Shown here in pieces: positions 1 through 8,367 of a DNA stretch of 64,000 nt (position 1 is its first letter; every line of letters begins with the position of its first letter). The DNA comes from Pseudomonadota bacterium. GTDB lineage: Bacteria > Bdellovibrionota > FAC87 > UBA2466. The translations under genes were made by a program, and so were the position numbers. The notes beneath the pieces are model-generated. The model ran no database searches. It was not told where the DNA came from and saw only the letters and a list, made by a program, of their open reading frames with translations. The DNA is taken from positions 67,409 through 131,408 of the forward strand of contig RFNO01000106.1 of the NCBI GenBank assembly GCA_009927165.1, written 5' to 3'.

Positions 1-1
1 G

Positions 2-583
2 GTTAGACTTAAAAAAAATATTTTAATTAGCGGTGGAACTGGAACCGGAAAAACAACACTTTTAAGTGGCTTGCTCTCAGAGATGCCAATCAGTGAACGC
101 ATCGTTGTGATTGAGGAAGTGTCGGAAATCTCAGCGTCACATCCACACTTGATTCATTTAGAAGCAAGACCTGCGAGTCCAGAGGGAAGGGGAGAAGTAA
201 CTTTACGTACTTTGGTCCAAACGGCTTTACGAATACGTCCAGATCGGTTGATTGTGGGGGAATGTCGGGCTGGTGAGGCATTCGACATGCTACAAGCAAT
301 GAACACTGGCCACCAAGGGGCGCTTGGAACTCTTCACGCCAATTCAGCTTTGGATGCTCTGAGAAGATTTGAAGCTCTGGCCATGTTGGCCGGGTTACAG
401 ATTCCTCTCAAAGTGATTCGAGAATGGATTGGAGCTCATGTGAATGGGGTAGTTCACCTTGAAAAAATCAACGGAAAACGTTGTATTTCCGAGGTTTTAA
501 CGGTGTCTGGGTTAGAAGGTGACGTGTATCGGGTTTTACCTCGGTTTGAGAAGGAACAGGCCCTCCGTCATCGACTTGGGTAA
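2..583 (+). CDS. cpaF: Tad/Flp pilus secretion ATPase CpaF/TadA, 5'-truncated by the window edge
   Basis: This is the C-terminal part (about 193 residues) of a GSP-E family ATPase, which powers assembly and retraction of Flp/Tad pili at the inner membrane. The frame is open from base 2. A Walker A motif (GGTGTGKTT) lies at about bases 32-58. It is followed by the acidic VIEEVSEI box, [20 protein letters not shown] and the His box TLHANSA. All of these are in the CpaF order, and the QAMNTGHQG wording is typical of CpaF rather than PilB/GspE. The N-terminal domain lies outside the window. TadB/TadC-like membrane partners are encoded 17 kb downstream, not next to it. The family call is solid; whether it makes a pilus or a secretion machine is unknown. 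Confidence 0.93.
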   Translation, partial: VRLKKNILISGGTGTGKTTLLSGLLSEMPISERIVVIEEVSEISASHPHLIHLEARPASPEGRGEVTLRTLVQTALRIRPDRLIVGECRAGEAFDMLQAMNTGHQGALGTLHANSALDALRRFEALAMLAGLQIPLKVIREWIGAHVNGVVHLEKINGKRCISEVLTVSGLEGDVYRVLPRFEKEQALRHRLG

Positions 584-647
584 GCGTTTGCAAGTTATGG
601 GATTTTATGGCAGATTGCCCGAGAAATTTAAGAGGAGCAGAAAAAAT

Positions 648-857
648 ATGAAGTCTGAAGGTCATCCAGAATATTACGAAACAACGATTCGTTGTGCTTG
701 CGGAAACGAAATTTCCACTCGCGCTACCAAGAAAGACATTCGTGTTGAAATCTGTTCCAACTGCCATCCGCTTTTTACTGGTAAACAAAAGCTCGTCGAT
801 GCGGAAGGACGAGTTGAGCAGTTCCTAAAGAAGTACGGTAATAAACGTACTTACTAA
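648..857 (+). CDS. rpmE: 50S ribosomal protein L31 (zinc-binding form)
   Basis: A 69-residue protein of normal L31 length. It has the two cysteine pairs of the zinc-binding type (RCACG near residue 16 and CSNCHP near residue 37) and the family signature [10 protein letters not shown]31 bridges the 30S and 50S subunits. The frame is open further upstream, but ATG 648 was chosen because AGAGGAGC lies about 10 bases before it and the family starts here. It follows cpaF by 64 bases and precedes prfA by 16, so it probably shares a transcript with prfA-prmC. Confidence 0.95.
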   Translation: MKSEGHPEYYETTIRCACGNEISTRATKKDIRVEICSNCHPLFTGKQKLVDAEGRVEQFLKKYGNKRTY

Positions 858-873
858 AATAATCCTACGTTAA

Positions 874-1947
874 ATGTTCCATAAACTTGATGAGGTCGAA
901 CTCCACTTTTCGGATGTGGAGACTCGGTTAACTTCGCCCGAAGTGGTGGGGAATGCCCAGTTATTTCAAAAGCTCTCAAAAGAGCACGCGGGGTTACAAC
1001 CTCTCGTCGATGCCTATCGTCAATTTAAACAGGTCAAAAGAAACTTCGAAGAAAATAAACATATCATTGAGCAGGAATCGGGAGAGTTAAAAGAGCTTGC
1101 GCTGGCAGAGAACAAGGACCTGGAGAAGGAACTGGAAGAGCTTGAAAGGAAGCTTAAAGTCTTACTTCTTCCCAAGGATCCCAATGACGACAAGAATATC
1201 ATGTTGGAAATTAGGCCAGCAGCGGGGGGAGACGAAGCAGGTATTTTTGTGGGCGACCTTTTTCGAATGTATTCGAAGTATGCAGAAAAAAGAGGCTGGC
1301 AAGTTGAATTGATGGAAGCAACTCCCAATGATGTGGGGGGATTTAAAGAAATCATCCTTATGATTCGAGGAGATAAAGTTTATAGTGTTCTCAAATATGA
1401 AAGTGGTGTGCACAGAGTTCAACGGGTTCCCAAGACAGAAACTCAGGGACGAATCCATACCAGTACTGTGACAGTTGCAGTGTTGCCTGAAGCAGAGGAT
1501 GTTGAAATTGACATCAATCCAAACGACTTGAGAATTGATGTGTTCCGAAGCTCAGGTCCAGGTGGTCAGAGTGTGAACACTACCGATTCAGCAGTGAGAA
1601 TTACTCATCATCCATCAGGATTGGTTGTAGTTTGTCGAGACGAGAAAAGTCAGCATAAGAACAAAGCCAAAGCGCTCAAGGTTTTGAAAACTCGACTTTT
1701 AGATATCGCCCAACGAGAGCAACACAGCAAGATTGCAGCGGACAGACTCAGCCAAGTAGGGACAGGCGATCGAAGCGAAAAAATACGAACCTATAACTTT
1801 CCTCAAGGAAGAGTTACCGATCATCGCATTGGTGTGACTCTCCATAAAGTGAATGAGTTTGTTGGGGGCGACATCGAAGAAATGATTTCCGCTTTGATTG
1901 CTTTTTATGAAGCCGAGGCCCTTAAACGCCATTCTGAGTCAGCATGA
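874..1947 (+). CDS. prfA: Peptide chain release factor 1
   Basis: 357 residues, full length for RF1, which ends translation at UAA and UAG. The N-terminal third is rich in Lys and Glu and helical. The peptidyl-hydrolysis loop GPGGQSVNT lies near residue 230. The stop-codon reading tripeptide is P-K-T within [16 protein letters not shown]1 has PxT there (commonly PAT), whereas RF2 has SPF, so this is RF1 with a Lys in the variable place. No clear Shine-Dalgarno is seen before ATG 874. Its last bases overlap the prmC start by four (ATGA), so the factor and the enzyme that methylates its GGQ glutamine are translationally coupled. Confidence 0.96.
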   Translation: MFHKLDEVELHFSDVETRLTSPEVVGNAQLFQKLSKEHAGLQPLVDAYRQFKQVKRNFEENKHIIEQESGELKELALAENKDLEKELEELERKLKVLLLPKDPNDDKNIMLEIRPAAGGDEAGIFVGDLFRMYSKYAEKRGWQVELMEATPNDVGGFKEIILMIRGDKVYSVLKYESGVHRVQRVPKTETQGRIHTSTVTVAVLPEAEDVEIDINPNDLRIDVFRSSGPGGQSVNTTDSAVRITHHPSGLVVVCRDEKSQHKNKAKALKVLKTRLLDIAQREQHSKIAADRLSQVGTGDRSEKIRTYNFPQGRVTDHRIGVTLHKVNEFVGGDIEEMISALIAFYEAEALKRHSESA

Positions 1948-2795
1948 CCCTGAAAGAATTTGTTACTTTTTCCCAGAAGGCACTGGAATCAAAATCCCTT
2001 CATTACGCAGATTCTCGACAACATGTTGAACAGTTGATTACTCGCGCGCTTGATTGGAGCTCGGCTGATATTTTGTTGAAACAAGACGACTCTCTCAGTG
2101 CAGCTCACGAGAAGATTTTGGTTGACGTACTGAACCGGCGTTTGGCTGGAGAGCCGCTTCAATATATTTTAGGTTTTGAGTGGTTTTATCGTTCTCGGTT
2201 TGAAGTGGGACCGGGATGTCTTATCCCAAGAAAAGAAACCGAGTTGATTGTCGATGAAGTTCTTAAACATCGTTCTGGGGAAAAAATACGAGTAGCTGAA
2301 TTGGGAGCAGGAAGCGGAAATATCGGAATCAGTGTTCTCTTAGAGCGGCCTCAGGTGGAGTGGCATGCTTTTGAGTTGAATCCAGCCAGCTTTGATTTTG
2401 CTCAAAAAAACCAAAGAAAAATTTTAAATCAGAGCGCTTCCTACCGTCTTTATCAGGGAGATTTTTTTTCTGAGAGCCCTGCTCATGGCCCTTATGATGT
2501 TGTCGTTTCAAACCCACCTTACGTTTCTTTCAAAGAAATGGAAGAGCTTCCATTGGAAGTAAAAAAAGAACCGGCTTTGGCTCTGGAAGCAGGCGAGGAT
2601 GGATTGACTATCATTCGTCGCCTTCTGGATCATTTACCCGTGGTCTTGAAGTCTAAGGGGCTGTTTTTGTGTGAAATCGGCAGCAATCAAAAGCAAGAGT
2701 TAGAAAGAGAGTTGAAAACGAGAAAGTTTCCTGACTTTGAAATCCTTTCCGACCTTTCTGGATTGCCCAGAATATTGAAACTTTTAGTTCAATAA
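1944..2795 (+). CDS. prmC: Release factor N5-glutamine methyltransferase
   Basis: 283 residues, normal for PrmC/HemK, a SAM-dependent enzyme that methylates the Gln of the release-factor GGQ motif. The N-terminal helical substrate-recognition region is followed by the Rossmann methyltransferase core: [13 protein letters not shown] (SAM loop, around residue 120) and the diagnostic VVSNPPYVS (around residue 190). The start overlaps the prfA stop in an ATGA junction, the usual arrangement for this pair. No terminator is evident after it; a 130-base stretch without a recognised gene follows. Confidence 0.95.
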   Translation: MTLKEFVTFSQKALESKSLHYADSRQHVEQLITRALDWSSADILLKQDDSLSAAHEKILVDVLNRRLAGEPLQYILGFEWFYRSRFEVGPGCLIPRKETELIVDEVLKHRSGEKIRVAELGAGSGNIGISVLLERPQVEWHAFELNPASFDFAQKNQRKILNQSASYRLYQGDFFSESPAHGPYDVVVSNPPYVSFKEMEELPLEVKKEPALALEAGEDGLTIIRRLLDHLPVVLKSKGLFLCEIGSNQKQELERELKTRKFPDFEILSDLSGLPRILKLLVQ

Positions 2796-2929
2796 GGGTT
2801 GTCAAAACTTCAGTCGTTAAGCTGATAAGATTCGATTGAAAGTTAAGCAGCGCTTTTTCAAGAAAATTTAATGAGTTAGATCATGCTTCGAGAGGAGCGT
2901 ATTCTCTTTGTACACAAAACACAAAGACG

Positions 2930-3019
2930 ATGAATAAAAAGCTCATAATAACAGTTATTTGTGCCCTGTTTGAGCTGGCTTCCCCCCTGCATTACAGAGG
3001 CTCTAAGGAGTATCTCTGA
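2930..3019 (+). CDS. Possible 29-residue leader peptide, coupled to the next gene
   Basis: A short open frame starts at ATG 2930. It encodes a basic N-terminus and a hydrophobic core (MNKKLIITVICALFELAS) and ends in TGA at 3017-3019. The TGA overlaps the ATG of the next gene (TGATG). The overlap and the signal-peptide-like composition suggest a coupled small protein or leader. No strong ribosome binding site precedes it, and a chance ORF cannot be excluded. Confidence 0.3.
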   Translation: MNKKLIITVICALFELASPLHYRGSKEYL

Positions 3020-4215
3020 TGCGACTATCCTACGTTTTTTTAGCTCTTTTGCTGGCCTTTCCCCTTACTGGAATTGCTGCTTCAACTTTCTATGCAGAGG
3101 GGACTCGTTCCACCGAAGCGCCCCAACCGCCCCAAACTGCTTCTTCAGTACACCACGGGGGGAGTTCCCACGCGCAAGACGCAGTTTCAGCAGCTCAAGT
3201 GGCTGGTCAAATGGCCAAAATGCTCGCAGTGAAAGGATTTCTGGACTACATGCAAAATCGTGAAATGCAAAAAGCTTTAGATAATCTCGGGAGGAAAATC
3301 GAAGTTATCAGAAATGATGTCAAAACTGGAACGATGACACCCGCGCAGTATGAAGCCGCTCGGGCCGCTATTAACAATGCTTATGAAAGAAATGCTAAAG
3401 TTGACCTCGCTCCCGAAAAAGAATTCGATAAAAGTGGTCTCAATGAACCCAACCATGAATTGGTCAGTTTTCAATCAGCAGAGGGCATGAATAAAGCCCC
3501 CGTTCAAGAGTCTTCCGCTTTCAAAAATCAAAGCTTCGGCAGTGATGTAGCTCAGTTAGATCCGAGCAAAAGCGCGGCAAACTCGAAGAGTGTAGAACCT
3601 GGTGTGGGTACCGAAAGAGCAACGAGTGCGAGCTCGGCTGGAAAAGAAAATTTAAACAGTGCTCAAATGAACGGCATGCTTCCTTTGGGAGCAGCTTCTG
3701 GGGGAGGAGTTGTCCCGAATAATGAAATTCACGTCCATGTGGGAGAGGCCAACAATTTGAGCTCATCCGATAAAGAAGCCTTAAGAAAAAAGGGAGCCGG
3801 TGCTTCTGGCTATTCTCAGGAAGAAGTGGACAGCGATGAATGGGAAGGGGGGGGAGCCAACCCTTTAGTAAGTCATGAAGGTTCGGGGGCTGATGGGGAT
3901 TGGAGTCTCCAGAGTCGATACCAAGGAGCTACGTTACTCACTCAGGGGGGCGAAAAATATGGTTCTGGAACAGCTTGGAAAAAGTTTCTTAAACCCATCA
4001 AAATTCAGAAAAATCCTTTTTCTACTAAGCTTCATTCCGAAGAAGGAATACATCCCTTTTTGCTCCTCCTTCTTTTAGCGGGGGCTTATGTAGGGGGTAA
4101 AATCCTTCACAATCGAAGAAGGACAGTGCTGATACCGGAAGTGATTCTGAATCCAGAAATGGAAAATCAGAGAAAAGCAAAGTCAAAAAACCTCGTCGCG
4201 TTAAAAAGAGTTTAA
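3019..4215 (+). CDS. Secreted or membrane-anchored protein of unknown function
   Basis: 398 residues, not recognised. It starts with a signal peptide (MRLSYVFLALLLAFPLTGIAAS), and AAGGAG at 3005-3010 supports ATG 3019. Residues about 50-140 are helical and charged. The middle (about 140-310) is low-complexity, rich in Ser, Gly, Ala and Asn. A single hydrophobic segment (HPFLLLLLLAGAYVGGKIL) near residue 355 is followed by arginines and a short basic tail. This suggests a periplasmic protein with a C-terminal inner-membrane anchor. It sits between prmC and murA with no functional clue from either. A forward ORF at 2961-3263 in another frame is a shadow of it. Confidence 0.75.
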   Translation: MRLSYVFLALLLAFPLTGIAASTFYAEGTRSTEAPQPPQTASSVHHGGSSHAQDAVSAAQVAGQMAKMLAVKGFLDYMQNREMQKALDNLGRKIEVIRNDVKTGTMTPAQYEAARAAINNAYERNAKVDLAPEKEFDKSGLNEPNHELVSFQSAEGMNKAPVQESSAFKNQSFGSDVAQLDPSKSAANSKSVEPGVGTERATSASSAGKENLNSAQMNGMLPLGAASGGGVVPNNEIHVHVGEANNLSSSDKEALRKKGAGASGYSQEEVDSDEWEGGGANPLVSHEGSGADGDWSLQSRYQGATLLTQGGEKYGSGTAWKKFLKPIKIQKNPFSTKLHSEEGIHPFLLLLLLAGAYVGGKILHNRRRTVLIPEVILNPEMENQRKAKSKNLVALKRV

Positions 4216-4261
4216 GTTCTTTTTTGGAAAACTGAATAGTTTGCGGTAGAACTCTGCTTCC

Positions 4262-5530
4262 ATGGATGCTTTTGTTATTAGAGGTCCTTCGAAGCTTCGA
4301 GGATCTGTTCAGGTCAGCGGATCCAAAAACGCGGCCCTTCCTTTTATCTTTTCTGCCCTTCTTTTTGATCGGGAAGTTCATTTTGAGAACGTGCCTCGTC
4401 TTTGGGATATCGAAACAACTCTCAAGCTCCTGGCAGAGATGGGATGTATTTATCAGTGGAATAAAGATGAAGGGAAGCTTTCTGTCCTTCCCCAAGTAAA
4501 AACTAAAACAGCTTCTTACGAGTGGGTCAGCAAAATGCGAGCCGGGATCTTGGCCTTAGGGCCACTGGTGGCCAAATTTGGAGAAGCCAAAGTGAGCTTG
4601 CCCGGAGGATGTGCGATAGGAGCTCGGCCGGTTAACTTTCACTTAGACGCCCTAAAGCGGTTGGGGGCAAAGGTAGAGGTCGAAGAGGGGTACATTAAAG
4701 CTTCGGTTGGGAGTCGGTTAAAAGGTGCTCACCTCGTTTTTCCAGAAGTTTCGGTAACGGGAACTGAAAATGTTCTTTTTTGGGGGTGTTTCGCCGAGGG
4801 AGAAACGGTCATTGAAAATGCGGCTATGGAACCAGAAGTTGTTGCGTTAGGAGAATTCCTAAAAAGTTGTGGTGCGAATATTCGGGGCTTAGGTACTTCT
4901 GTCATTCACATGACGGGAAGTCCGATTCGGACTCCGCAAAAACCCATTCAAATTCCATCGGACCGGATAGAGACAGGAACTTGGGTTTCTATCGCTATGG
5001 CCACTCAAAGTCCGTTAACTATTTACAATGCTGCTGGTTCGGAGTTGGGGGCTGTCCTCAAAGTGTATCGAAAAATGGGGCTGGGTATTGAGGAAAAAGA
5101 AGGCGGCAGAATTTTGCAAATTAATCCACAGGCCCATTATGATGCTGTTTCCGTTGAGACTGAGTGTTTCCCTGGTTTTCCCACCGACATGCAGGCCCAA
5201 GTTTTAGTCAATATGTGTCAAGCCCAAGGGGTGAGCCACATGCGGGAAAATATTTTTGAAAACCGTTTCATGCATGTGGCGGAATTGCGGCGTTTGGGAG
5301 CAAAAATCCAGATCGAAGGCAATTTGGCCAAAGTAGAAGGTCCTACAGTTTTAAAAGGGGCGCCCATGATGGCGACCGATTTAAGGGCGAGTGCCAGTTT
5401 GGTGGTTGCTGGCCTCATGGCGGAAGGGACTTCAACCATCAGTCGGATTTACCATCTGGATCGCGGCTATCAACGCTTGGACCAGAAACTTCAAAGTTTG
5501 GGAGCCCAAGTAACTCGTGTTGCGCAATAG
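4262..5530 (+). CDS. murA: UDP-N-acetylglucosamine 1-carboxyvinyltransferase
   Basis: 422 residues, the usual length. MurA transfers enolpyruvate from PEP to UDP-GlcNAc, the first committed step of peptidoglycan synthesis, in the cytoplasm. The N-terminal VSGSKNAALPFIFSALL and the catalytic loop LPGGCAIGARPVNFHL are both present. The PEP-binding and fosfomycin-target cysteine is Cys117 (codon 4610-4612), so the Cys form is retained and not the Asp variant. The gene is separate from the murE-murF-mraY-murD block but only 1.3 kb away. The start at ATG 4262 gives the standard N-terminus. Confidence 0.97.
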   Translation: MDAFVIRGPSKLRGSVQVSGSKNAALPFIFSALLFDREVHFENVPRLWDIETTLKLLAEMGCIYQWNKDEGKLSVLPQVKTKTASYEWVSKMRAGILALGPLVAKFGEAKVSLPGGCAIGARPVNFHLDALKRLGAKVEVEEGYIKASVGSRLKGAHLVFPEVSVTGTENVLFWGCFAEGETVIENAAMEPEVVALGEFLKSCGANIRGLGTSVIHMTGSPIRTPQKPIQIPSDRIETGTWVSIAMATQSPLTIYNAAGSELGAVLKVYRKMGLGIEEKEGGRILQINPQAHYDAVSVETECFPGFPTDMQAQVLVNMCQAQGVSHMRENIFENRFMHVAELRRLGAKIQIEGNLAKVEGPTVLKGAPMMATDLRASASLVVAGLMAEGTSTISRIYHLDRGYQRLDQKLQSLGAQVTRVAQ

Positions 5531-5572
5531 CTCACCCAGAGTTAAAGTATTCGCATAACTAGGAGAAACACC

Positions 5573-6184
5573 ATGCTTAGAAACTTCATCTTGGCCCTAC
5601 TTGTACTTTTTTGTCTTTCCACCCTTGCTTCCGATATTCCAGGCGGAATGAATCGAAGTGCTGAAGTGTTACCATCCAATAGTTACGAAATGCTTTTGAG
5701 TCCTGGTTTTACGCTCAGACCAGCAGGAGCCTATCTCTCTTCAGAAGTTCGTTACCAAGCGAATGAAGAAACAGCAGCCGGATTTAATTTTGGTGCTGGC
5801 GAAGTGGGATTCAATTTTGGACTAAACGGAACTTATTACCTATTGGCCGATGATGGTAAACAACCCGCTCTTTCTATTACGGGCGGCTTGCATTTTAATC
5901 GGCTTCTCGAATCCAACTATTTTGCCGTACGAGTAACTCCCACAGTCAGTAAAAACTTTGGAATGACTTGGGGAAGAGTCAGCCCTTACGCTAGTGTTCA
6001 TTTAACTCCAAATTTCCGATTGGGAGCTCCAGAAAACAACTTAGCTCTCAAGACTTCTTTGGGAACTGAGGTCCTCGTGAAAAACTGGGGCGATATGCGT
6101 TTTGTGGCTGAAGCCGGAGTGGGAATTGCTAACAGTGTGAGCGAATTCATGTTGGCGATTGCCTATCCCTTTGTAGCGCTCTGA
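5573..6184 (+). CDS. Predicted small outer-membrane beta-barrel protein
   Basis: 203 residues with a clear signal peptide (MLRNFILALLVLFCLSTLASD) and AGGAGA nine bases before ATG 5573. The mature part alternates hydrophobic and polar residues with many Gly and aromatic residues, for example AGFNFGAGEVGFNFGLNGTYY, in the manner of eight-stranded barrels. No specific family is recognised. It lies 42 bases after murA and ends just before a terminator, so it may be the last gene of the murA transcript. Confidence 0.7.
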   Translation: MLRNFILALLVLFCLSTLASDIPGGMNRSAEVLPSNSYEMLLSPGFTLRPAGAYLSSEVRYQANEETAAGFNFGAGEVGFNFGLNGTYYLLADDGKQPALSITGGLHFNRLLESNYFAVRVTPTVSKNFGMTWGRVSPYASVHLTPNFRLGAPENNLALKTSLGTEVLVKNWGDMRFVAEAGVGIANSVSEFMLAIAYPFVAL

Positions 6185-6212
6185 GCCGAATTGGTAGGGA
6201 TTAAAAACGAAG

Positions 6213-6251
6213 AGGGGTTTAGCCGGTTGGCTAAACCCCTCAATAATTTTT
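6213..6251. terminator. Bidirectional rho-independent terminator
   Basis: A perfect 12-base stem (AGGGGTTTAGCC at 6213-6224 with GGCTAAACCCCT at 6229-6240) and a four-base loop are followed by a T run at 6247-6251. On the reverse strand the stem is followed by CGTTTTTAA. It lies between converging genes and can serve both. Confidence 0.9.
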
Positions 6252-6262
6252 AAGATTCGTTC

Positions 6263-6643
6263 TTAATAGAATCTTCTTGGGAAGAAGAGTCTACCGACGC
6301 CTCTCAGAACTCCACCAACTAATCCTGCTGCTCGAACCGTCAAGCGAGCCGGAACTCTTAAAGTGTTTCGGATAGGTTGTCCCCCGCGAAACTGTAGAGG
6401 AGTTCCTGCAAATCTGGAATATCGCCCGATATAAGCGGGTCGGTACCCTCTGCCTACTGAACAACAGGGCCAACTTACATAACAACCCGTACAACTTTTA
6501 TGAATTGTCCGAGTCTTCTTAATGATAATTTTTTTGTAGTAGCCTTCTTCGCTAGAACTTTCATGGCTACCGGCAGTGGCAGGAGTTGCTATAACTCCAA
6601 CCATCAGCGATAAAACTAAAACCCAACTAGATACTTTCTTCAT
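6263..6643 (-). CDS. Small secreted basic protein of unknown function
   Basis: 126 residues from the ATG at 6643, chosen because GGAGGAGTC immediately precedes it; the frame also extends nine codons upstream. A signal peptide (MKKVSSWVLVLSLMVGVIATPATA) is followed by a Ser/Glu patch, a Lys/Ile strand (YYKKIIIKKTRTIHKS), four cysteines (CTGC and a CC pair) and an Arg-rich C-terminus ending RRFY. It is small, basic, disulfide-capable and exported, possibly surface-associated. No family is recognised. Its upstream region carries a full match to the sigma-54 consensus, so it may be induced conditionally, unlike the housekeeping genes around it. Confidence 0.75.
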   Translation of the reverse strand: MKKVSSWVLVLSLMVGVIATPATAGSHESSSEEGYYKKIIIKKTRTIHKSCTGCYVSWPCCSVGRGYRPAYIGRYSRFAGTPLQFRGGQPIRNTLRVPARLTVRAAGLVGGVLRGVGRLFFPRRFY

Positions 6644-6733
6644 GACTCCTCCGCTACAACAACGGTCCACTCAGCTATTAAGTCCTGTGATTGTCATCCC
6701 GCTTTGGGATGGTCACTCTCACGGCGGGTAAAA

Positions 6734-6749
6734 AGCAAGCGATGTGCCA
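6734..6749 (-). promoter_or_regulatory. Sigma-54 (RpoN) promoter for the small secreted protein
   Basis: Read on the reverse strand the site is TGGCACATCGCTTGCT. It fits every specified position of TGGCAYRNNNNTTGCW, including the invariant GG and GC with 10-base spacing. The predicted start of transcription is about 6723, giving an 80-base leader to ATG 6643. That leader contains a small hairpin (CATCCC 6695-6700 with GGGATG 6706-6711). Two direct TTCAAC repeats at 6784-6789 and 6795-6800, 11 bases apart and 61-77 bases upstream of the start, could be activator half-sites. Confidence 0.65.
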
Positions 6750-6871
6750 TGGGGTTTTGTGCGTCGGGTGAACGCTATGGGTATTCAACAACTGTTCAAC
6801 TTGCCTTTTTTTGCATCGGGGCTGTCAGGAAGTTAGACATTTTCAAGAAATAAGGCTAAAGCTCAAGGTTC

Positions 6872-8341
6872 ATGAAGACATTAGAAAATATTCTCAACCC
6901 CTTAAGAATAAAGGGAAATAAGCTTTCACCCCATTTGGAAGTGCTTGGAATCCAACAAAAAGCAGATGCGGTTAAAGCAGGAGACGTGTTTTTTGCGATA
7001 CGTGGAACTCAAGTCGATGGTCACCAGTTTATTCCGCAAGCTCTTAGCCAAGGAGCAATTGCTGTTGTGGTGGAAACGGAAAGTGCGTATCAAAAGTATC
7101 CGCAGACGGTTTGGGTAGATTGCGTCCGATCTCAATGGGCTGAAGCCGCTTCGGCTTGGTTTGCAAATCCGACAGACTGTTTTTCCTTAGTGGGAGTAAC
7201 GGGAACCAACGGAAAGACTACTTCAGCTTATCTCTTACGAGAAGTTTGGAAAGGGTTGGGAAAAAACACAGGGCTGGTAGGAACCGTAGAAACTTTGATC
7301 GGTGATGAAAGCGTTCCTTCAAACCTGACGACTCCCGGACCTTTTGAGTTACAGGGAATTTTTCGAAAAATGGTTGAAAGGAAAGTTTCTCACGTTGTAA
7401 TGGAAGTCTCGTCAATCGCATTGGATCAAAAAAGAGTGACTGGTTGTCATTTCAATTCAGCCATTTTCACAAACTTCACCCAAGATCATTTGGATTACCA
7501 TGGGAGCTTTGAAAATTATTTTTCGGCTAAGCTGAAATTGTTCACTGACTTTGGATTACCACTAGCTGTTCTGAATTTGGACGACCGCTGGGTAAAACGA
7601 ATTTTATTTGAGGGTCGAGCTAAGCAAAATCTTACTTTCTCAATACAAGACGAATCAGCTGATTTTTTTGCTGAGTCGGTGAAGTGTTCGGTGGAGGGAA
7701 CCCAAGCTTTGCTTAAGACTCCCGTCGGAGATTTTGCTTATCGTTCCAGTCTCATAGGAGCTCATAATTTAGCTAACGTTCTCGGAGTATTGGCCACAGT
7801 TTATGGCTTGGGCGAAGACCTTACCCAAGCAATTTATGCTCTTCAGACTGCGACTGGAGCACCTGGTCGTTTAGAACGAGTTATGCAGGGAACAGACTAT
7901 CCCATTATTTTTGTGGATTATGCTCATACGGATGATGCTCTCAAACGTGTGCTGGAAGCCTTGCGCGAATTACAAACCCAAAAGGGCAAAGGAAGAATCA
8001 TTACCGTTTTTGGTTGCGGGGGCGATCGAGATAAGTCCAAAAGGCCCAAAATGGCTAAAGTCGTGTCTCAATTGAGTGATCTTGCAGTCATCACTTCTGA
8101 TAATCCTCGAACTGAAAACCCTGAAATTATCATTGATGAAATTTGCGAAGGGATTATCCCAAATACTAAGTTCCACCGAGAGACTCAGCGAAAGTTGGCT
8201 ATTGAATGGGCCTTATCTCATGCGTCTACCGAAGACACCATCTTGATTGCTGGCAAAGGTCACGAGACCTATCAAATCATTGGAAAGACTCAATTCCCCT
8301 TTGACGATAGGGAAGTCGTTCGAGATTATTATAAGAGATAA
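6872..8341 (+). CDS. murE: UDP-MurNAc-L-Ala-D-Glu:meso-diaminopimelate ligase
   Basis: 489 residues, normal for MurE, which adds the third stem amino acid to the peptidoglycan precursor in the cytoplasm. The ATP loop GVTGTNGKTTSAY lies at about residue 110, and the Mur-family FGCGGDRDKSKRPKM is near 385. Near residue 410 is the sequence SDNPRTENP; DNPR is the specificity motif of meso-DAP-adding enzymes, so the wall is of the DAP type. It begins the forward block murE-murF. No strong promoter was recognised in the 228 bases upstream; that gap holds the reverse-strand sigma-54 site. Confidence 0.97.
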   Translation: MKTLENILNPLRIKGNKLSPHLEVLGIQQKADAVKAGDVFFAIRGTQVDGHQFIPQALSQGAIAVVVETESAYQKYPQTVWVDCVRSQWAEAASAWFANPTDCFSLVGVTGTNGKTTSAYLLREVWKGLGKNTGLVGTVETLIGDESVPSNLTTPGPFELQGIFRKMVERKVSHVVMEVSSIALDQKRVTGCHFNSAIFTNFTQDHLDYHGSFENYFSAKLKLFTDFGLPLAVLNLDDRWVKRILFEGRAKQNLTFSIQDESADFFAESVKCSVEGTQALLKTPVGDFAYRSSLIGAHNLANVLGVLATVYGLGEDLTQAIYALQTATGAPGRLERVMQGTDYPIIFVDYAHTDDALKRVLEALRELQTQKGKGRIITVFGCGGDRDKSKRPKMAKVVSQLSDLAVITSDNPRTENPEIIIDEICEGIIPNTKFHRETQRKLAIEWALSHASTEDTILIAGKGHETYQIIGKTQFPFDDREVVRDYYKR

Positions 8342-8367
8342 TCCCCTATTTTCGGAGAAAATGTTCC

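Noticed and set aside
2961-3263. 100-codon forward ORF
   Set aside because: It overlaps the 398-residue exported protein in another frame and has Ser/Arg-biased composition typical of a shadow.
6805-6845. TTGCAT-N17-TAGACA as the murE promoter
   Set aside because: Only three of six -10 positions match, too weak to list as a feature.
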